Assembly: GCF_041321155.1 (NCBI RefSeq) | Contig: NZ_JBGGWB010000001.1 | Span: forward strand, 1,178,001 to 1,242,000 | Reading direction: 5' to 3' | Length of the DNA: 64,000 nt | Source of the DNA: Sphingomonas sp. IW22 | GTDB lineage: Bacteria > Pseudomonadota > Alphaproteobacteria > Sphingomonadales > Sphingomonadaceae | Shown here: one piece after another, positions 62,343-64,000 of the stretch | How positions within the stretch are numbered: position 1 is the first letter of the stretch | How the letters are laid out: each line of letters opens with the position of its first letter | Position numbers and translations under genes: made by a program | The notes under the pieces: model-generated | Database searches by the model: none | What the model was told of the DNA's origin: nothing | The model's input: the letters and a program-made list of their open reading frames with translations, nothing else

Positions 62343-64000
62343 TCAGAACCCTTCCGGCCCCGGACCGCCGGGTTCCTCATCCGGCGGGAACGGTTCATCC
62401 TCCCGGCGGCGGCGCTCCGGCTCGAAACGACGGCGATCCAGCTCGATCGCGCCGTCGGGGCCGACGCGCACGCCCAGCCCGTCCAGCTCCCGCTCCAGCG
62501 CACCGGGCAGTCCGTCAAACTCGTTGCCGATCGTCTCGATCAGGTTCCCGACCTCGTCGCCCGCTTCCTCGACCGTCTCGACCACCGGCTCCGCGCGCGG
62601 CATCGGCGCGGCGCCGGTTGCGCGCATCATGTAATCGCGCCAGATCCGCGCCGGCAGCCCGCCGCCCGACAGCCCGGCATTGGGCGTGTTGTCGTCATTG
62701 CCGACCCACACGCCGGTGACGATGCCGTCGGCATAACCGACGAACAGCGCGTCGCGATGATCCTGCGTCGTGCCCGTCTTGCCAAAGGCGGGGACCGACA
62801 AGGCGGCCTGTCGCCCGGTCCCTTCGCGAATCGAACCCGCCAGCAGGGTCCGCATATCCTCAAGCTGGCCGCTGGGGATGCGCCGGGTGTCCAGCCCCAG
62901 CCGGTCCAGCCAGCTCCCCTCCGGCGCCTGCGCCAGCCCGCGCGGGCGCACCGGCATCTCGCCCGACGCAATCGCGGCATAGGCAGCGGTCAATTCCAGC
63001 AGCGACACCGACGAGGTACCCAGCGCGATCGACGCCTCGTTCGCGATCGGTGTGGAGATGCCCAGATCGCGCGCTGCCTTGATCACCGCGCTCGGACCGA
63101 CCTGCTGCGTCAACCGGGCGGCGGCGACATTGCTCGAGCGGGCAAAGGCACGCGCGAGGCTGATGTCGCCCAGATACCGCCCGTCGCTGTTGCGCGGCGA
63201 CCAGTCACCGATGGTGACGGGTGTATCTTCGACCATGTCATCGGGCGTCATACCTGCGCGCAGGGCCGCGAAATAGACGAACAGCTTGAAGGTCGAACCC
63301 GGCTGTCGCCGCGCCTGCGTCGCCCGGTTGAACGGGCTGGCGGCGTAATTCTTGCCCCCGACCATCGCCACGATCCGGCCATCGGGGCGCATCGACACGA
63401 TCGCGACCTGGGCCTGACGCAGCCCCGCAGAGCGAACCGCGCGTTCGGCGGCACGCTGCATCCGGGTTTCCAGCGTGGTCTGAACCGTCTGTTCGGTGCT
63501 GATCGCGCCCGCCTGATCGCGGGCCTGCGGCAATACCCAGTCGGCGAAATAGGTGCCGATGGGCAGCCGCTTGTTCTTGGAAAGCTTCAGCCGCGCGGGC
63601 GACACGTCGCGCGCTTCGCTTTCGGTGATGAAGCCCGCATCGGCCATGGCACCGACGACCACCGCCTGACGTTCGCGCGCGCCCTTGAGGTTGCCGGTGG
63701 GGGCCAGCCGGCTTGGCGCCTTGACCAGGCCCGCCAGCATCGCCGCCTGACCGATGGTCAGATCGTCCGGATCACGGCTGAAATAATGGCGCGCCGCTGC
63801 GTCCAGGCCATAGACGTTATCGCCAAAATAGACGTTGGACAGATAGCGTGAGAGGATTTCATCCTTGGTCAGCCACGCTTCCAGCCAGAAAGCGATCATC
63901 ACTTCGCGTAACTTGCGCGCCAGCGTCCGGTCTGACGTCAGAAACGCGTTCTTCGCCAGCTGTTGCGTGATCGTGCTGCCGCCCTGCGAGCTGCGCGAGG
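62343..64000 (-). CDS. mrcA: Class A penicillin-binding protein 1A (5' end cut by the window)
   Basis: Bifunctional peptidoglycan glycosyltransferase/transpeptidase. The frame runs open to the right edge and includes the GT51 motif RSSQGGSTITQQLAKN near the edge, EAWLTKDEILSRYLSNVYFG, and in the transpeptidase domain STFK in QPGSTFKLFVYFAAL (catalytic Ser), SSN in ARSSNVAAARL, and KTG in FGKTGTTQDHRDALFVGY. The C-terminal tail is acidic and Pro/Arg-rich (EPERRRREDEPFPPDEEP). The TM anchor and first GT51 residues lie outside the window. Confidence 0.94.
   Translation of the reverse strand, partial: SRSSQGGSTITQQLAKNAFLTSDRTLARKLREVMIAFWLEAWLTKDEILSRYLSNVYFGDNVYGLDAAARHYFSRDPDDLTIGQAAMLAGLVKAPSRLAPTGNLKGARERQAVVVGAMADAGFITESEARDVSPARLKLSKNKRLPIGTYFADWVLPQARDQAGAISTEQTVQTTLETRMQRAAERAVRSAGLRQAQVAIVSMRPDGRIVAMVGGKNYAASPFNRATQARRQPGSTFKLFVYFAALRAGMTPDDMVEDTPVTIGDWSPRNSDGRYLGDISLARAFARSSNVAAARLTQQVGPSAVIKAARDLGISTPIANEASIALGTSSVSLLELTAAYAAIASGEMPVRPRGLAQAPEGSWLDRLGLDTRRIPSGQLEDMRTLLAGSIREGTGRQAALSVPAFGKTGTTQDHRDALFVGYADGIVTGVWVGNDDNTPNAGLSGGGLPARIWRDYMMRATGAAPMPRAEPVVETVEEAGDEVGNLIETIGNEFDGLPGALERELDGLGVRVGPDGAIELDRRRFEPERRRREDEPFPPDEEPGGPGPEGF

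Overview
The window is chromosomal DNA, about 65% G+C by eye, from an alphaproteobacterium, most probably a Sphingomonas-type member of the Sphingomonadaceae. The evidence is an ALA-synthase (Shemin-pathway) hemA, a DivK receiver protein with DUF3572 beside it, a TorF-type porin, an EgtB/EgtD pair, and the ruvB-ybgC-tolQRAB-pal order. Nearly every base is coding, and no gene-free stretch exceeds 250 bp. I see no insertion sequence, prophage, integrase or CRISPR array. It reads as a core-genome segment carrying a few lineage-specific modules.

Layout. 1-6.1 kb: tail of an unknown gene, then a tripartite RND efflux operon (adaptor, pump, outer-membrane channel). 6.1-13.2 kb: exported hydrolases, namely an M16 protease with a coupled small protein, an isoaspartyl peptidase/asparaginase, an S1/P1 nuclease and a DUF885 protein. 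13.2-23.5 kb (minus strand): pepN, ruvA, a GH10 xylanase, ruvB, ybgC, tolQ, tolR, tolA, tolB, pal. The xylanase splits ruvA from ruvB and appears to have its own operator and promoter region. 23.6-28.5 kb: envelope-glycan genes (GT-C-like membrane protein, GtrA, methyltransferase, GT2 transferase) and an FNT channel.

28.5-32.9 kb (minus strand): TSUP exporter, cytochrome b, MsrP-like molybdoprotein, YggT, DUF167, FolD, MarC, many with ATGA-type overlaps. 33.0-33.3 kb: a 64-aa protein behind a strongly structured leader. 33.3-43.3 kb: rlmN, cfa, a Cys/Met-metabolism PLP enzyme, a hydrolase, tRNA-Gly, 3-hydroxyacyl-CoA dehydrogenase, the ergothioneine pair egtB-egtD, a cobalamin adenosyltransferase, a HIG1-like protein and gluQ. 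43.4-49.8 kb: HNH endonuclease, a PepSY/response-regulator/histidine-kinase operon, ABC-F ATPase, dapD and a HAD phosphatase.

49.9-56.6 kb: LLM flavoprotein, NnrU, TorF porin, a DUF3572-HAD-RidA operon divergent from divK, hemA, a 50-aa protein and rpoZ. 56.6-64 kb: phospholipase-D-family enzyme, gpmA, lepB-rnc, DUF983, purE-purK, and a class A penicillin-binding protein cut by the right edge.

The less expected signals are: two genes whose homology requires CTG starts (DUF167 and the PduO-type adenosyltransferase); a XylR/LacI-like operator in front of the misplaced xylanase; a two-tier hairpin leader before an unknown 64-aa protein; a compact Mo-protein/cytochrome b/TSUP module; and an FNR-like box between hemA and a 50-aa ORF. 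No clearly new multi-gene defence or mobile system was found. Functions are assigned from remembered family motifs and no database search was run.
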